Assembly (NCBI GenBank): GCA_963676335.1
Contig: OY781057.1
Coordinates: forward strand, 310,001 to 374,000
DNA: 64,000 nt
From: G963676335 sp963676335
Lineage (GTDB): Bacteria > Pseudomonadota > Alphaproteobacteria > Rickettsiales > Rickettsiaceae
Direction of reading: 5' to 3'
This document shows positions 9,230-18,392 of the stretch, piece by piece. The translations under genes were made by a program, and so were the position numbers. Numbering within the stretch: position 1 is the stretch's first letter; each line of letters starts with the position of its first letter. The notes under the pieces are model-generated. The model was given only the letters and a program-made list of their open reading frames with translations, did not search any database and was not told the DNA's origin.

Positions 9230-9511
9230 TTATAATATAAAAGATAAAAGAGCTAAAATACGAGCTATTTTAATAGCTTTCTTGATTTTTTTTTGATGCA
9301 AAGCACAAATGTTAGTTACTCTTTTAGGTAAAATTCTTCCTCCTTCAGAAACAAATTTTTGAATTAGATTAGGATTTTTATATGAAATCTCTTCTTTCTG
9401 CGAAGCGGAACATAGAATACATCCTCGCCTTTTTGTAAAAAATACCCTTTTTTTATTTCTTTTCGTATTTGCATCATTTTGATTATCATCGACAGATTCT
9501 ATATTTTTCAT
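9230..9511 (-). CDS. rpsR: 30S ribosomal protein bS18
   Basis: Small-subunit protein that pairs with bS6 on the platform. The core FVSEGGRILPKRVTNICALHQ followed by basic residues is diagnostic (here given only to its first 20 or so residues). At 93 residues it is slightly long because of a basic N-terminal extension of about 25 residues rich in Asn and Lys. It lies between rpsF and rplI with 18 and 23 bp spacing, the standard operon order. Confidence 0.97.
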   Translation of the reverse strand: MKNIESVDDNQNDANTKRNKKRVFFTKRRGCILCSASQKEEISYKNPNLIQKFVSEGGRILPKRVTNICALHQKKIKKAIKIARILALLSFIL

Positions 9512-9529
9512 ATTTTTTTACAATAAAAA

Positions 9530-9889
9530 TTAATTTGTTTCTTCGGCTACAGTTGATTGTTGAGATCTTAATTGTTTTAGCATAGAAGATGGGTTAGGAC
9601 TAATATCTTTTACACGAATTATCAAAGATCTAATAATTTCTTCATTTAATTTTATTTTTCGTTTTAATTCATTAATAGCAACAATAGTAGCTTGTATTCC
9701 CAAAAATACATAATGTCCTTTTTTATTATTAAGTATTTCATAAGATAAACTTCTAAACCCCCAATATTCATTACTAATTACTGTACTATCATTATCTGTT
9801 AATATTTTGGTTATTCCTTCAGTTATTCTTTCAACTTCATTAAAGGATATATCCTGTCTAATGATAAATATCAATTCATAAAATCGCAT
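9530..9889 (-). CDS. rpsF: 30S ribosomal protein bS6
   Basis: Small-subunit protein of the platform, partner of bS18. The N-terminus MRFYELIFIIRQDIS and the motif WGFRSLSYEI (family usual: WGrrkLAYpI) identify it; 119 residues is normal. It is the first gene of the rpsF-rpsR-rplI operon, so the promoter should lie in the 125-bp AT-rich gap 9890-10014. bS6-bS18 often represses its own mRNA, but I did not recognise the leader fold here. Confidence 0.97.
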   Translation of the reverse strand: MRFYELIFIIRQDISFNEVERITEGITKILTDNDSTVISNEYWGFRSLSYEILNNKKGHYVFLGIQATIVAINELKRKIKLNEEIIRSLIIRVKDISPNPSSMLKQLRSQQSTVAEETN

Positions 9890-10014
9890 TTATTTTACCT
9901 AATTTTATATAACTAGCTTTATAGCAAAGTTTAACAACGGATGCAAATATGACACTGTTCCTTTATACCATAAACCAACTGATATATAAATTGCAATACC
10001 AATTTATTTCATAT

Positions 10015-11295
10015 CTATTTTTCTTTCGTTTTTTCAGAATTTAATTCTAACACATTATTTTTTGCTGTAGTTAGATTGTATGAATTTATAATATATCTTG
10101 GCAATGCTTTTCCTAAAATTTCTGATTTTGATATATCTAAACCTAAATGATTTAACTCATGGATTTTATTGATAAAATTCTTATTAAAAATTGTAGCAAA
10201 TTTATCATAGTGATTTACTAAATTACTTACAGTTGTTCCAATTTTATAAGCAGGCTCAATCAACAAAAGTAAGTTTGTTAACATTTTTTTTGTTTCTACT
10301 AAAATTTCATGATAATTTTGATTTTTAAGATTATCATTAATTTGTTGCCTAATTAACGATAACATATTCATTAACCCTGAGGGGCCAACAGGAAAAATAT
10401 TAAAATTCCAAGATTTTGTCATAAAAGTAGGGTCCAACATTGTAATTTTTTCAATAGCAGCTTCTGTGGGCAAAAACATTAAAATGATGGTTTCATTATA
10501 GTTATAATGCTTTGATACAACCTGTGTATAATCTTTACTATTTAGACTTTTTAAGTGTGTATGCATAGTTTTTATAAAATTATTTGACAATTGAGTATCT
10601 TTGGAATCAGAATCTAATAAAAATTTAGAAGACTTAGCATCTATAATGACAATTTTGTTGTTGGGCAATAAAACAATTGCATCAGGACGTAATTTAGTTT
10701 TATCTTCAGAGTCAAAAGTGGGTTGTAAAATAAAATCAATTTGAGGCCTAAGACCAGAGGATTGTAAAATATTACCTAGTATAACTTCTGCTAGTTTTCC
10801 TGTTGTTATTGGAGAACTCAAAGATTGCTTTAAATTTTCTACATTATTTTTAGATTGAGTTACTTCATTTTGTAAAATAGATAGAGTTTCTACTATTTTA
10901 CAAAATTCTTGATTTATTTTTTCACTTGTTTTTACGATACTATCTTCTGTTAATTTCTTATTTTGATTACTTTGTTCTTGATGAGTTACAAAAAAATCAT
11001 GAGCTAATTTATTTCCAAATTGCATAATACCATTTTTTGCTAATTCTAATGCTTTCTGGTCTATGTTATTTTGATTATTAAGTTCTTGTTTAAGATAACT
11101 ATTTTGTTCAGTTATTGTATGAAGTTTTCCAATGTATTCTAGTTTATCAGTTTGCAGAGAATCATTGATTATTTTTAATTCTTTATTTTGATTTAGTAAG
11201 AAATGGCTGTATGTACTATAGTAGCGGTAAAAAGCTATAAATATAACAAATACTAAGACAATTATAGCAATACTTACATGTACATATGATGTCAT
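10015..11295 (-). CDS. rmuC: DNA recombination protein RmuC
   Basis: RmuC-family protein, thought to limit DNA inversions at short inverted repeats. The 426-residue protein has one N-terminal membrane segment (about residues 5-24), a long coiled coil (about 30-160), then the nuclease-like core with GKLAEVILGNILQSSGL, the PDAIVLLPNNKIVIIDAK stretch and MFLPTEAAIEK. It starts 8 bp after the end of tlc, so the two are probably co-transcribed. Family assignment is firm; cellular role is known only from family knowledge. Confidence 0.95.
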   Translation of the reverse strand: MTSYVHVSIAIIVLVFVIFIAFYRYYSTYSHFLLNQNKELKIINDSLQTDKLEYIGKLHTITEQNSYLKQELNNQNNIDQKALELAKNGIMQFGNKLAHDFFVTHQEQSNQNKKLTEDSIVKTSEKINQEFCKIVETLSILQNEVTQSKNNVENLKQSLSSPITTGKLAEVILGNILQSSGLRPQIDFILQPTFDSEDKTKLRPDAIVLLPNNKIVIIDAKSSKFLLDSDSKDTQLSNNFIKTMHTHLKSLNSKDYTQVVSKHYNYNETIILMFLPTEAAIEKITMLDPTFMTKSWNFNIFPVGPSGLMNMLSLIRQQINDNLKNQNYHEILVETKKMLTNLLLLIEPAYKIGTTVSNLVNHYDKFATIFNKNFINKIHELNHLGLDISKSEILGKALPRYIINSYNLTTAKNNVLELNSEKTKEK

Positions 11296-11303
11296 AATAG
11301 ACT

Positions 11304-12803
11304 TTATTCTATTTTTTGATATTCAATATAAATGTTATTGATAGCCATTAACCATACTATACAAGAAAAGATAAACACTATCATTATCAATGAAGAAATA
11401 GAGCTATATGTAGCTGTTGGAATTATAGTAAATAGTAATGATTGTAATAATCCACTAGATGATTTTCCTAATTTAGCGCTTATTAAATCTACAGCAGCTT
11501 TTCCTTTGGTTTTTAATTCAATATTTAATGGGATGTAGAGCATTTCCCTAGATGGATCCCAAATGGAATATTTTGTGCCTTTTGAGATTACATTTTGTAC
11601 AGTTCCAACGAATACAGCTAACATTAATGGAGAAAAAGATTCTCTATATCCAATAAAAGATGTAAAATTTTCTTCAAAAACTACTAATACAAAAAATATA
11701 GTTCCAGATACCATAATTATTATAGGAGTTATTATTGCGCTCACAAACCAACTATATTTTCTCATCAAGTTATTTCCTATAATAGTTAATATTAAAATTA
11801 TAACTCCAGTCCATAGGATATATAGTCCATGAAATTCAGCATAACTATTTACAGATTGGTATAAATCTTTAATTTTAGATTTCCAGACTGATTCAACTAG
11901 ATTAATGCTAAAATTAAATGCAACTGTGCATACTAATAAAAGCCATAAATACTTTGATGATATAATATATTTAAAACTTTCTATAAGACCTAACCTAGGT
12001 TTAAGAGATTTTTCGTTTTTTGCTTTTGAATACAAGCTTGGATCAGGAATTACTTTATTAAAGATAAAATGTATTAAAAATGCGGAAATACATGAAAAAA
12101 ATACTACAATTAATATACATGTTTGAACTAAAAGTATCTTATTGTCATTTTGATATTTACCTAACCATTTCAATATTATTGATTTAGGGGAAGCTAAATG
12201 CATTACCAATAACCCAACAAATATTAAGGAAGAATTCCCAATTAACGAAAATAGTGTATAGAATCTTTTTGCTTGTTCAGTAGTTGTAATTTCATTAGCG
12301 CATTGCCAAAATAATAGAATATAAAATATATTTGGCCATAATTCAGCAAAAGTATAAAATAATACGTAGCTCCAATTAGACATTAAGGATAGATACCATT
12401 TAAGATATGGATAAGCAAGTATTAAGCTATCAAATTTTACACTTACAGAAACGTTAGGATACAAAATAAATGCAAATATCAAAAAAAATAATATAAAAAA
12501 ACACAACAGATAATAATATATTTTGTCAAAAGATAATGCATTTGTCATATAAGAATATATCACCACAAACAATGCTGCTATAGGAGTTACGCAATAAACT
12601 TTAGCAAAATTTGTGATTTCTGCACTTACCTCTCCTATTAAGATACTGTCTTTTAGAATGCGCAATATATTTTGATTAAATAATATACAAAATAGTAAAG
12701 CTGAAATAGGAATAAACTTACGTAATTCATATTTGTGGATAGGCCAAAATATATTAGTAACTAAAAGTATAAATTTTTTAAAAAAAGGACTGCTGCTGAT
12801 CAT
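11304..12803 (-). CDS. tlc: ATP/ADP translocase (Tlc/NTT family nucleotide transporter)
   Basis: Inner-membrane antiporter that in obligate intracellular bacteria and plastids exchanges host ATP for bacterial ADP, or imports other nucleotides. The 499-residue protein has about twelve hydrophobic segments and the family-typical N-terminus with WPIHKYELRKFIPIS and the ILRILKDSILI segment. Internal motifs such as WPNIFYILLFWQCANEI and SREMLYIPLN are characteristic. Rickettsiales often carry several paralogues with different substrates, so the exact nucleotide cannot be read from sequence. Presence of the gene is strong evidence for an intracellular lifestyle. It is followed by rmuC in the same direction. 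Confidence 0.96.
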   Translation of the reverse strand: MISSSPFFKKFILLVTNIFWPIHKYELRKFIPISALLFCILFNQNILRILKDSILIGEVSAEITNFAKVYCVTPIAALFVVIYSYMTNALSFDKIYYYLLCFFILFFLIFAFILYPNVSVSVKFDSLILAYPYLKWYLSLMSNWSYVLFYTFAELWPNIFYILLFWQCANEITTTEQAKRFYTLFSLIGNSSLIFVGLLVMHLASPKSIILKWLGKYQNDNKILLVQTCILIVVFFSCISAFLIHFIFNKVIPDPSLYSKAKNEKSLKPRLGLIESFKYIISSKYLWLLLVCTVAFNFSINLVESVWKSKIKDLYQSVNSYAEFHGLYILWTGVIILILTIIGNNLMRKYSWFVSAIITPIIIMVSGTIFFVLVVFEENFTSFIGYRESFSPLMLAVFVGTVQNVISKGTKYSIWDPSREMLYIPLNIELKTKGKAAVDLISAKLGKSSSGLLQSLLFTIIPTATYSSISSLIMIVFIFSCIVWLMAINNIYIEYQKIE

Positions 12804-12931
12804 ATTAATAAAACAAAGTTGCTAAAATTATAAATGAATCTTTATACTAAAAAGTAATATTACTTAAAAAAATAAGCATCCTCTGTAACTATTGATTGGA
12901 ATAGATAGTATATTCATAAAAGTTAGTTATG

Positions 12932-14320
12932 TCAAATAGGTTTTGAGGTAGATGCGATTTTTAGCAATATAGGTAATCCTTTTAAATTAAAATATGTTCT
13001 TAAGCTATTTACTAAATACCGTTTATAACTATCTGTAACTAAATTAGTATTATTTACAAAAATTTTAAAAGTAGGAGGCCTGTTTGCCACTTGACAGCAG
13101 TATTTGATTTTTAAGTTCTTTCCATTTTTTTTTAAAGTATACATACTCGCATTCTTAATCCAAATATTAAGATTTCGTGTAGAAATTTTAATACTCCACA
13201 TTTTATATAACATACAACAAGATTCAATTACGCTGTAAACATTATTGTTATTTAATGCTGATAAATAAACAATGGGGACGCCTTTTACTTGACTTAAACA
13301 ATTATCCACTTTATTCTGAATATTTTTCTTAACATCATTCATTTTTTGTCCTAATAAATCTATCTTATTAATACCAATCACTAAACAAACCCCTTTATTT
13401 AAGGCTAAATTTGCAATATTGAGATCTTGATTTTCTATCCAATTGCTTACGTCTATTAGCAGTACAACAACATGAGCTCGTCTAAAAGTATTAACTGTGC
13501 TTGATACAGATAATTTTTCTAAATCATCTGTTATTTTACTTCTTCTACGTACTCCTGCTGTGTCAATAATTTTTATAGAATAGTCATTATATGTGAATGG
13601 AATTGCTATGTCTTCCCTAGTTAGCCCAATCTCTTCTCCAGTAAGCAAAAGATCCTGCCCAATTAGAGAATTAATAAAAGTTGATTTTCCTGAATTAGGT
13701 CTACCTACTATTGCTATATTGATAACATTATCTTTAAAGTGAGAGTGTGCAGATTTGCGGATTTGTTTGTTTGAAATATCAAGGTTTTTATCCTGTGTAT
13801 TTATATATTTTGTATCTTCTGTATCTATTTTGAAATGTGGAACCTCTTTAAGCGCATCATATAAATCAGACATTCCGATTCCATGAGCTGCAGAGAGTAA
13901 TATTGGAGATCCAAAACCTAAATTAAAATAATACTTGTCCAGAAAAATCTTCTTCTCACATTTATTTACTATTAAAAAAATCTTTTTGTTGCTATAGTTT
14001 CTAACTAAATTTGATAAAATGATATCATCATTAACTATTCCTTTAATTCCATCTACAATAAATAAAATGATATCGGATTCTTTTATTGCAATAAGTGTTT
14101 GTTGTTCAATTCTTTTTATTAATTTAACATCGCTTTCGTATCCAATACCAGGGGTGTCTATAACAGTAAAATCTATACCTTCTAAATTAGCACATCCATA
14201 TTTGCGATCTCTAGTTACTCCAGCTTTATTATGAACAATTGCTTTTATATCATTACTAAGCCTATTAAATAATGTTGACTTTCCAACATTAGGTCTTCCA
14301 ATCAAAGATAATTTAACCAT
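12932..14320 (-). CDS. der: Ribosome-assembly GTPase Der (EngA)
   Basis: Double-GTPase needed for maturation of the 50S subunit. Two G domains are visible: the first with GRPNVGKSTLFNRL at residues 7-20 and DTPGIG, the second with GRPNSGKSTFINSLIG near residue 205 and DTAGVRRR, each with an NKxD motif (NKCEK in the first is degenerate, NKID in the second). The C-terminal KH-like domain ends the 462-residue protein. It starts 2 bp after the BON-domain lipoprotein gene, so the two form an operon. Confidence 0.97.
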   Translation of the reverse strand: MVKLSLIGRPNVGKSTLFNRLSNDIKAIVHNKAGVTRDRKYGCANLEGIDFTVIDTPGIGYESDVKLIKRIEQQTLIAIKESDIILFIVDGIKGIVNDDIILSNLVRNYSNKKIFLIVNKCEKKIFLDKYYFNLGFGSPILLSAAHGIGMSDLYDALKEVPHFKIDTEDTKYINTQDKNLDISNKQIRKSAHSHFKDNVINIAIVGRPNSGKSTFINSLIGQDLLLTGEEIGLTREDIAIPFTYNDYSIKIIDTAGVRRRSKITDDLEKLSVSSTVNTFRRAHVVVLLIDVSNWIENQDLNIANLALNKGVCLVIGINKIDLLGQKMNDVKKNIQNKVDNCLSQVKGVPIVYLSALNNNNVYSVIESCCMLYKMWSIKISTRNLNIWIKNASMYTLKKNGKNLKIKYCCQVANRPPTFKIFVNNTNLVTDSYKRYLVNSLRTYFNLKGLPILLKIASTSKPI

Positions 14321-14322
14321 TA

Positions 14323-14970
14323 TTATTTTTCTACCACTTCTTGATAAGTATAAGGTATTTCCACTTTATCTGGATTAGGATTACCAGAGTTTAATGGTCT
14401 TATATGAACATGATTTACTACTTCTTGGACACCAGAAACCTTTGCAACAATATTGCTAACCTTGTCTAATTCTTCCTGAGACCTAGCTATACCAAATAAA
14501 TATACGATATTATTTAATGTAGTTACAGTGTAATTAACAAACTTAATTCCAGAAGAAAACATTAATCTACTCTTTACTTGAGTTGTAATAAAACTATCTT
14601 TGCTATATTGACCTAAATCAAAATAATTACTCTTTTCACTTACACTTAATTCGTTAATAACTTCTTTGACTCCAAGCTGACTCCATGCAATGTCTACAGC
14701 AGTAATTATATCCTCTTGATTAGCAACATTTCCAGTATAAAGAACCCTACCATTAACAACATTAATTTTAATCTTACTATATAAATCTCTTATCCCTTGT
14801 TTTAAGAAAGCTTTTTCAATATAAGATAGAATCTTTATATCATCTATGGTTTCACCAAGAGTTCGATCTTTAGATAAACTTAATGTTGTTACAGTTGTAG
14901 TCGTAAATATTGCTGGGAAACATCCAGATATAAAAAGCGATAGTAATAATAATTTTGAAATATGTTTCAT
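14323..14970 (-). CDS. BON-domain outer-membrane lipoprotein (DolP-like)
   Basis: Predicted lipoprotein with two BON domains. The signal peptide ends in a lipobox around SLFISGC (Cys at residue 17). BON domain 1 covers about residues 45-115 (motif VNGRVLYTGNV) and BON domain 2 about 120-195 (motif NNIVYLFGIA). Length (215 residues) and layout match the YraP/DolP family, which supports outer-membrane integrity. The downstream neighbour is der, 2 bp away. The function is inferred from family membership only. Confidence 0.88.
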   Translation of the reverse strand: MKHISKLLLLSLFISGCFPAIFTTTTVTTLSLSKDRTLGETIDDIKILSYIEKAFLKQGIRDLYSKIKINVVNGRVLYTGNVANQEDIITAVDIAWSQLGVKEVINELSVSEKSNYFDLGQYSKDSFITTQVKSRLMFSSGIKFVNYTVTTLNNIVYLFGIARSQEELDKVSNIVAKVSGVQEVVNHVHIRPLNSGNPNPDKVEIPYTYQEVVEK

Positions 14971-15062
14971 ATATACAAGTAATTTTAGAAAATTATATCA
15001 GTAAATATCAATCTCTTATATACATAATATGAATAAATTTTCGATCTTTTAAAATTTAAACA

Positions 15063-16424
15063 TCATACTACTAAACTTTCGAATAAATTTTGATATTTTT
15101 TACTAGATTCTTGCCAAGAAAATCTCATAGAGTTGATAAGAGATACATTCTTTTCTCTTAATTTGTTATCAAATAGCATTTCAAAAATTTTTGTTACTGC
15201 CGATTTTTTATCAATTAAATCTATAACTAGAATATCTATATTTTTTTTCCATTTCTCCTGAAGTTCTAACATATGTCTACCCATATTAGATAAACTTGGA
15301 ATATTTATAGAAGCCGCTTCAAACATTGGATAATTACCTACTCCGCCTTCAACAAAACTAGAATGAATTACTAAATCAGATATTTTATACATGTATGCAT
15401 GTTGATAATTTTTCAGTCTCTGCATTTCAAAAACTAAATTAAAAGCCCAAGGATATTTTATATAAAATGAATTTGGTACAAAACCAGTAAATACAAATTT
15501 AAAATAATATTGTGGATATTCTTCTATTAATAAGTTAAATACCTCAAATAAACATTCAAATCCTTTATATGGCCTATACTGCGTAGAGATCATAATTATT
15601 TTATTATCTTTTTCACTAGTTTTTACAATTAATTTATGTAACACAGATTTTGTTAGACTATCTTTTAAAGATTGATTAACTTTTTTTCTCTGAAGTATAT
15701 TTTCATAAATAAAAAACATTATGTTTGTATAATAAGAATATGTCTTTTTATTCCATAGGGAGTGAATATTTTCAATTGTTATTTCTGTATTTTGTAAATA
15801 ACAAGCATAATCTGGGTATCCATTTTCTATAACATAAATTTTTTCATTGGTTATATCAAAAAAATTCACAAGATAATTTTTATTAATATTAGACTGTGTA
15901 GTAATCACATAAGCAGAGTTCATAGAATATTTAAATATTTCCATAATAAACGCCTTAAACAACGGGTTAAAGCTTTGATATTCAAAAACAAAGGGATCCC
16001 AAAAAGATACTACAATTTTTTTGCTAAAAATAGATGCAAAGATACTCAAATAAGGGAAAGGGACAAAAGTAATGTAATTATTGTTATTTCCTAAATAAGA
16101 TAAAATAAATTTTTTAATTATAAAAAATAATAATGATAAATAGTATGCAGATATTCCACAAAATTTAACTAACTTGTTAGTATTGGCTTCTATTTTTTTT
16201 TTAAAAAGACCAATAGGTATTAACACTAATTTGTTATCTTTTATCTTATCTTGTAATTCTTCTTGAATCTCTCCAACAGCATGGCTTCCTATAACTAAAA
16301 TGTATTGAATATTTTGAGAGTAACGTATCAAATTTTCCACCGTTTGAGCTATACCTTCACCTCTCCATGCAAATATAGGAGGAAGAGGGATAAATATCAT
16401 AACATTTAAATTGTTTTTATCCAT
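15063..16424 (-). CDS. Glycosyltransferase, GT-B fold (GT4-like)
   Basis: Likely transfers a sugar from a nucleotide donor in synthesis of a surface polysaccharide. The 453-residue protein has an N-terminal Rossmann-type half and a C-terminal half with the GT4-like signature: MISTQYRPYKGFECL near residue 280 and HSSFVEGGVGNYPMFEAASI near residue 355, matching the E-x-G-x-G and EA motifs of group 1 transferases. A hydrophobic stretch near residues 90-110 may anchor it to the membrane. It follows the acyltransferase gene by 16 bp, so the two probably act on one glycan. Substrate unknown. Confidence 0.85.
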   Translation of the reverse strand: MDKNNLNVMIFIPLPPIFAWRGEGIAQTVENLIRYSQNIQYILVIGSHAVGEIQEELQDKIKDNKLVLIPIGLFKKKIEANTNKLVKFCGISAYYLSLLFFIIKKFILSYLGNNNNYITFVPFPYLSIFASIFSKKIVVSFWDPFVFEYQSFNPLFKAFIMEIFKYSMNSAYVITTQSNINKNYLVNFFDITNEKIYVIENGYPDYACYLQNTEITIENIHSLWNKKTYSYYTNIMFFIYENILQRKKVNQSLKDSLTKSVLHKLIVKTSEKDNKIIMISTQYRPYKGFECLFEVFNLLIEEYPQYYFKFVFTGFVPNSFYIKYPWAFNLVFEMQRLKNYQHAYMYKISDLVIHSSFVEGGVGNYPMFEAASINIPSLSNMGRHMLELQEKWKKNIDILVIDLIDKKSAVTKIFEMLFDNKLREKNVSLINSMRFSWQESSKKYQNLFESLVV

Positions 16425-16440
16425 AATTTAAAAGATTAAA

Positions 16441-17055
16441 TTACTTTGAATTCAAAAATAGATTTTCTATATCCAGAAAATCTTTAGATCTATCTTTTAA
16501 AAATTTTGCAGGGATACCACAGTATATTTTATAGCTAGGAATTGATTTTGTTATTAAAGATAATGCTCCTACAGCTGCTCCTTCCCCAATTGTAACGTTT
16601 GGTAATATAACTGTACCAGTACCAATTAAAACATGTCTTTTAAGTATTATTGGCCCTTTCTTAATATTTTTAAATTTTTCAGGTATTGTCGAATTGGTCA
16701 AAAATTTTCCAGAGTAATCATCACTTATGGAAAACAAAGATACTCCAAAAGAAATGCAAGAGAAGTCTTCCATTTCAATACCTTCTGTAGAATTAACATA
16801 GCAATTGCCTGCGATATGTACATTAGAACCTATATTCAATTTTCCATATATTGCTATAATCGTAGCTTTGCTATCTATTCTTATATTGTTTTCTAGGCTA
16901 ATATTTTCTAATCCATTTATTACACAATCTTTTGCTATTGCAACATTATCACCAACTTTTCTAAAACCAAACCCTCTTAATTCATTTGTATAAAAATAAC
17001 CTTGATCAAAAGGATTTTTTAAAGACATGCAATTCCTTAATTTATTTAGTTTCAC
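16441..17055 (-). CDS. Left-handed beta-helix acyltransferase (O-acetyltransferase type)
   Basis: Hexapeptide-repeat transferase of the WbbJ/LacA type that probably acetylates a sugar. Repeats of the I-x-x-x-x type run from about residue 35 to 180, including VLIGTGTVILPNVTIGEGAA, and the C-terminus has the usual YCGIPAKFLKDRS motif. It is 204 residues long; Met10 (MSLKNPFD) is an alternative start. It is the first gene of a two-gene unit with the glycosyltransferase. The 179-bp gap upstream, shared with divergent dprA, should hold its promoter. Confidence 0.85.
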   Translation of the reverse strand: MKLNKLRNCMSLKNPFDQGYFYTNELRGFGFRKVGDNVAIAKDCVINGLENISLENNIRIDSKATIIAIYGKLNIGSNVHIAGNCYVNSTEGIEMEDFSCISFGVSLFSISDDYSGKFLTNSTIPEKFKNIKKGPIILKRHVLIGTGTVILPNVTIGEGAAVGALSLITKSIPSYKIYCGIPAKFLKDRSKDFLDIENLFLNSK

Positions 17056-17234
17056 CTTCTTAATTTACTTTATTATGACAACTTTGCAAGATTTTATTAA
17101 AAATTTAATTCCTAAAATTTAATATTTACACATTGGATACAACCTATGATAGCATTCATAATTAATTTAACTAAAAGGATGAATTAATTGCTTGATCTCT
17201 TATAATAAATTATAAATCAAATATTAAAATATGA

Positions 17235-18392
17235 ATGGTAACTATCTTTAGCAATAAAAAAACAAATTATTCAGAACAAACTATTAATATATTAAGGCTA
17301 GCTCGTAGTGAAAATATAACAGCTCGTGTTTTTTTTGAAATAATTAAATTTTTTGGAAATATAAATACAGCTTTAGAAAATATTCAAGATTTCTCCATTA
17401 GGGGAGGAAAGTTATCTCCAACAAAGCTTTACTCTCAAGCACAAGCTGAGAATGAAATCAAAAACTTAGAAAAAATGGGAGCTAAATTATTAACTTATAA
17501 AGATGCAGAATATCCTAAATTATTACTACATATAAGTGACTCTCCTCCAATATTAAGCTATAAAGGTGATGTTAGTTTACTTAATAAAAAAGTAGTTGGA
17601 GTAGTAGGAGCTAGAAATGCTTCTGCATATGGTGTATTATTAGCACAAAAAATTACAAATGATCTAAGTAAAAAATATAATATTACTATTATTTCAGGAT
17701 TAGCTAGAGGAATTGATACAGCTGCTCACGAAGCAAGCTTACCTCAAACTATTGCGGTATTGGCTGGAGGAATAGACCATATATATCCTTTGCAAAATCA
17801 AAAACTATATCATCAAATTATGGAGCAAGGAATAATTATATCTGAACTTCCTATTAAGGCTATTCCAGCAAGTCAAAATTTTCCACAACGAAATCGTATA
17901 ATAGCAGGTATTAGTTTAGGAGTTGTAGTAATAGAAGCTAAAAAACAATCAGGATCATTGATTACTGCTCGTGCAGCTCTAGAACAAGGAAGAGAAGTAT
18001 TTGCAGTACCTGGATTTCCTTTAGATCCTAGATCTAGTGGGTGTAATCAATTAATAAAACAAGGCGCTCATATAGTTGAATCAGCAGAAGATGTAGTAAA
18101 TAATCTTCCAGTCTATGATATGTTAGAGTATAAATTATATGAAGAAAATACAAATTTAATTAAAAATGAAAATATGAATAAAATGATAGATTACAATATT
18201 ACTGAATCTATGAGGAAAAAAATTATTAATTCTTTATCCCTAAGTCCTATAGACATTGATATAATAAGTAATTATACTGACTTACCACTTCCAGTTATAT
18301 ATACTATATTATTAGAATTAGAATTAGCTGATAGGATAATAAGGTATCCTGGTAATAAAATTGGGTTAAAATATGAAATTAGTAATAGTTGA
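17235..18392 (+). CDS. dprA: DNA-processing protein DprA
   Basis: Loads RecA onto single-stranded DNA taken up in transformation. The 385-residue protein has an N-terminal helical domain, the Rossmann-like DprA core with GVVGARNASAYG near residue 117, SGLARGIDTAAHEASL and AGGIDHIYPLQN, the GSLITARAALEQGREVFAVP segment, and a C-terminal winged-helix domain. The ATG at 17235 is used; an ATG four bases earlier is in another frame and stops at once. The last 20 bp overlap topA, so they are co-transcribed. Other competence genes are not in this window. Confidence 0.96.
   Translation: MVTIFSNKKTNYSEQTINILRLARSENITARVFFEIIKFFGNINTALENIQDFSIRGGKLSPTKLYSQAQAENEIKNLEKMGAKLLTYKDAEYPKLLLHISDSPPILSYKGDVSLLNKKVVGVVGARNASAYGVLLAQKITNDLSKKYNITIISGLARGIDTAAHEASLPQTIAVLAGGIDHIYPLQNQKLYHQIMEQGIIISELPIKAIPASQNFPQRNRIIAGISLGVVVIEAKKQSGSLITARAALEQGREVFAVPGFPLDPRSSGCNQLIKQGAHIVESAEDVVNNLPVYDMLEYKLYEENTNLIKNENMNKMIDYNITESMRKKIINSLSLSPIDIDIISNYTDLPLPVIYTILLELELADRIIRYPGNKIGLKYEISNS

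Noticed and set aside
11563..11832. Plus-strand frames opposite tlc
   Set aside because: Antisense shadows of a membrane-protein gene with clear family motifs on the minus strand.
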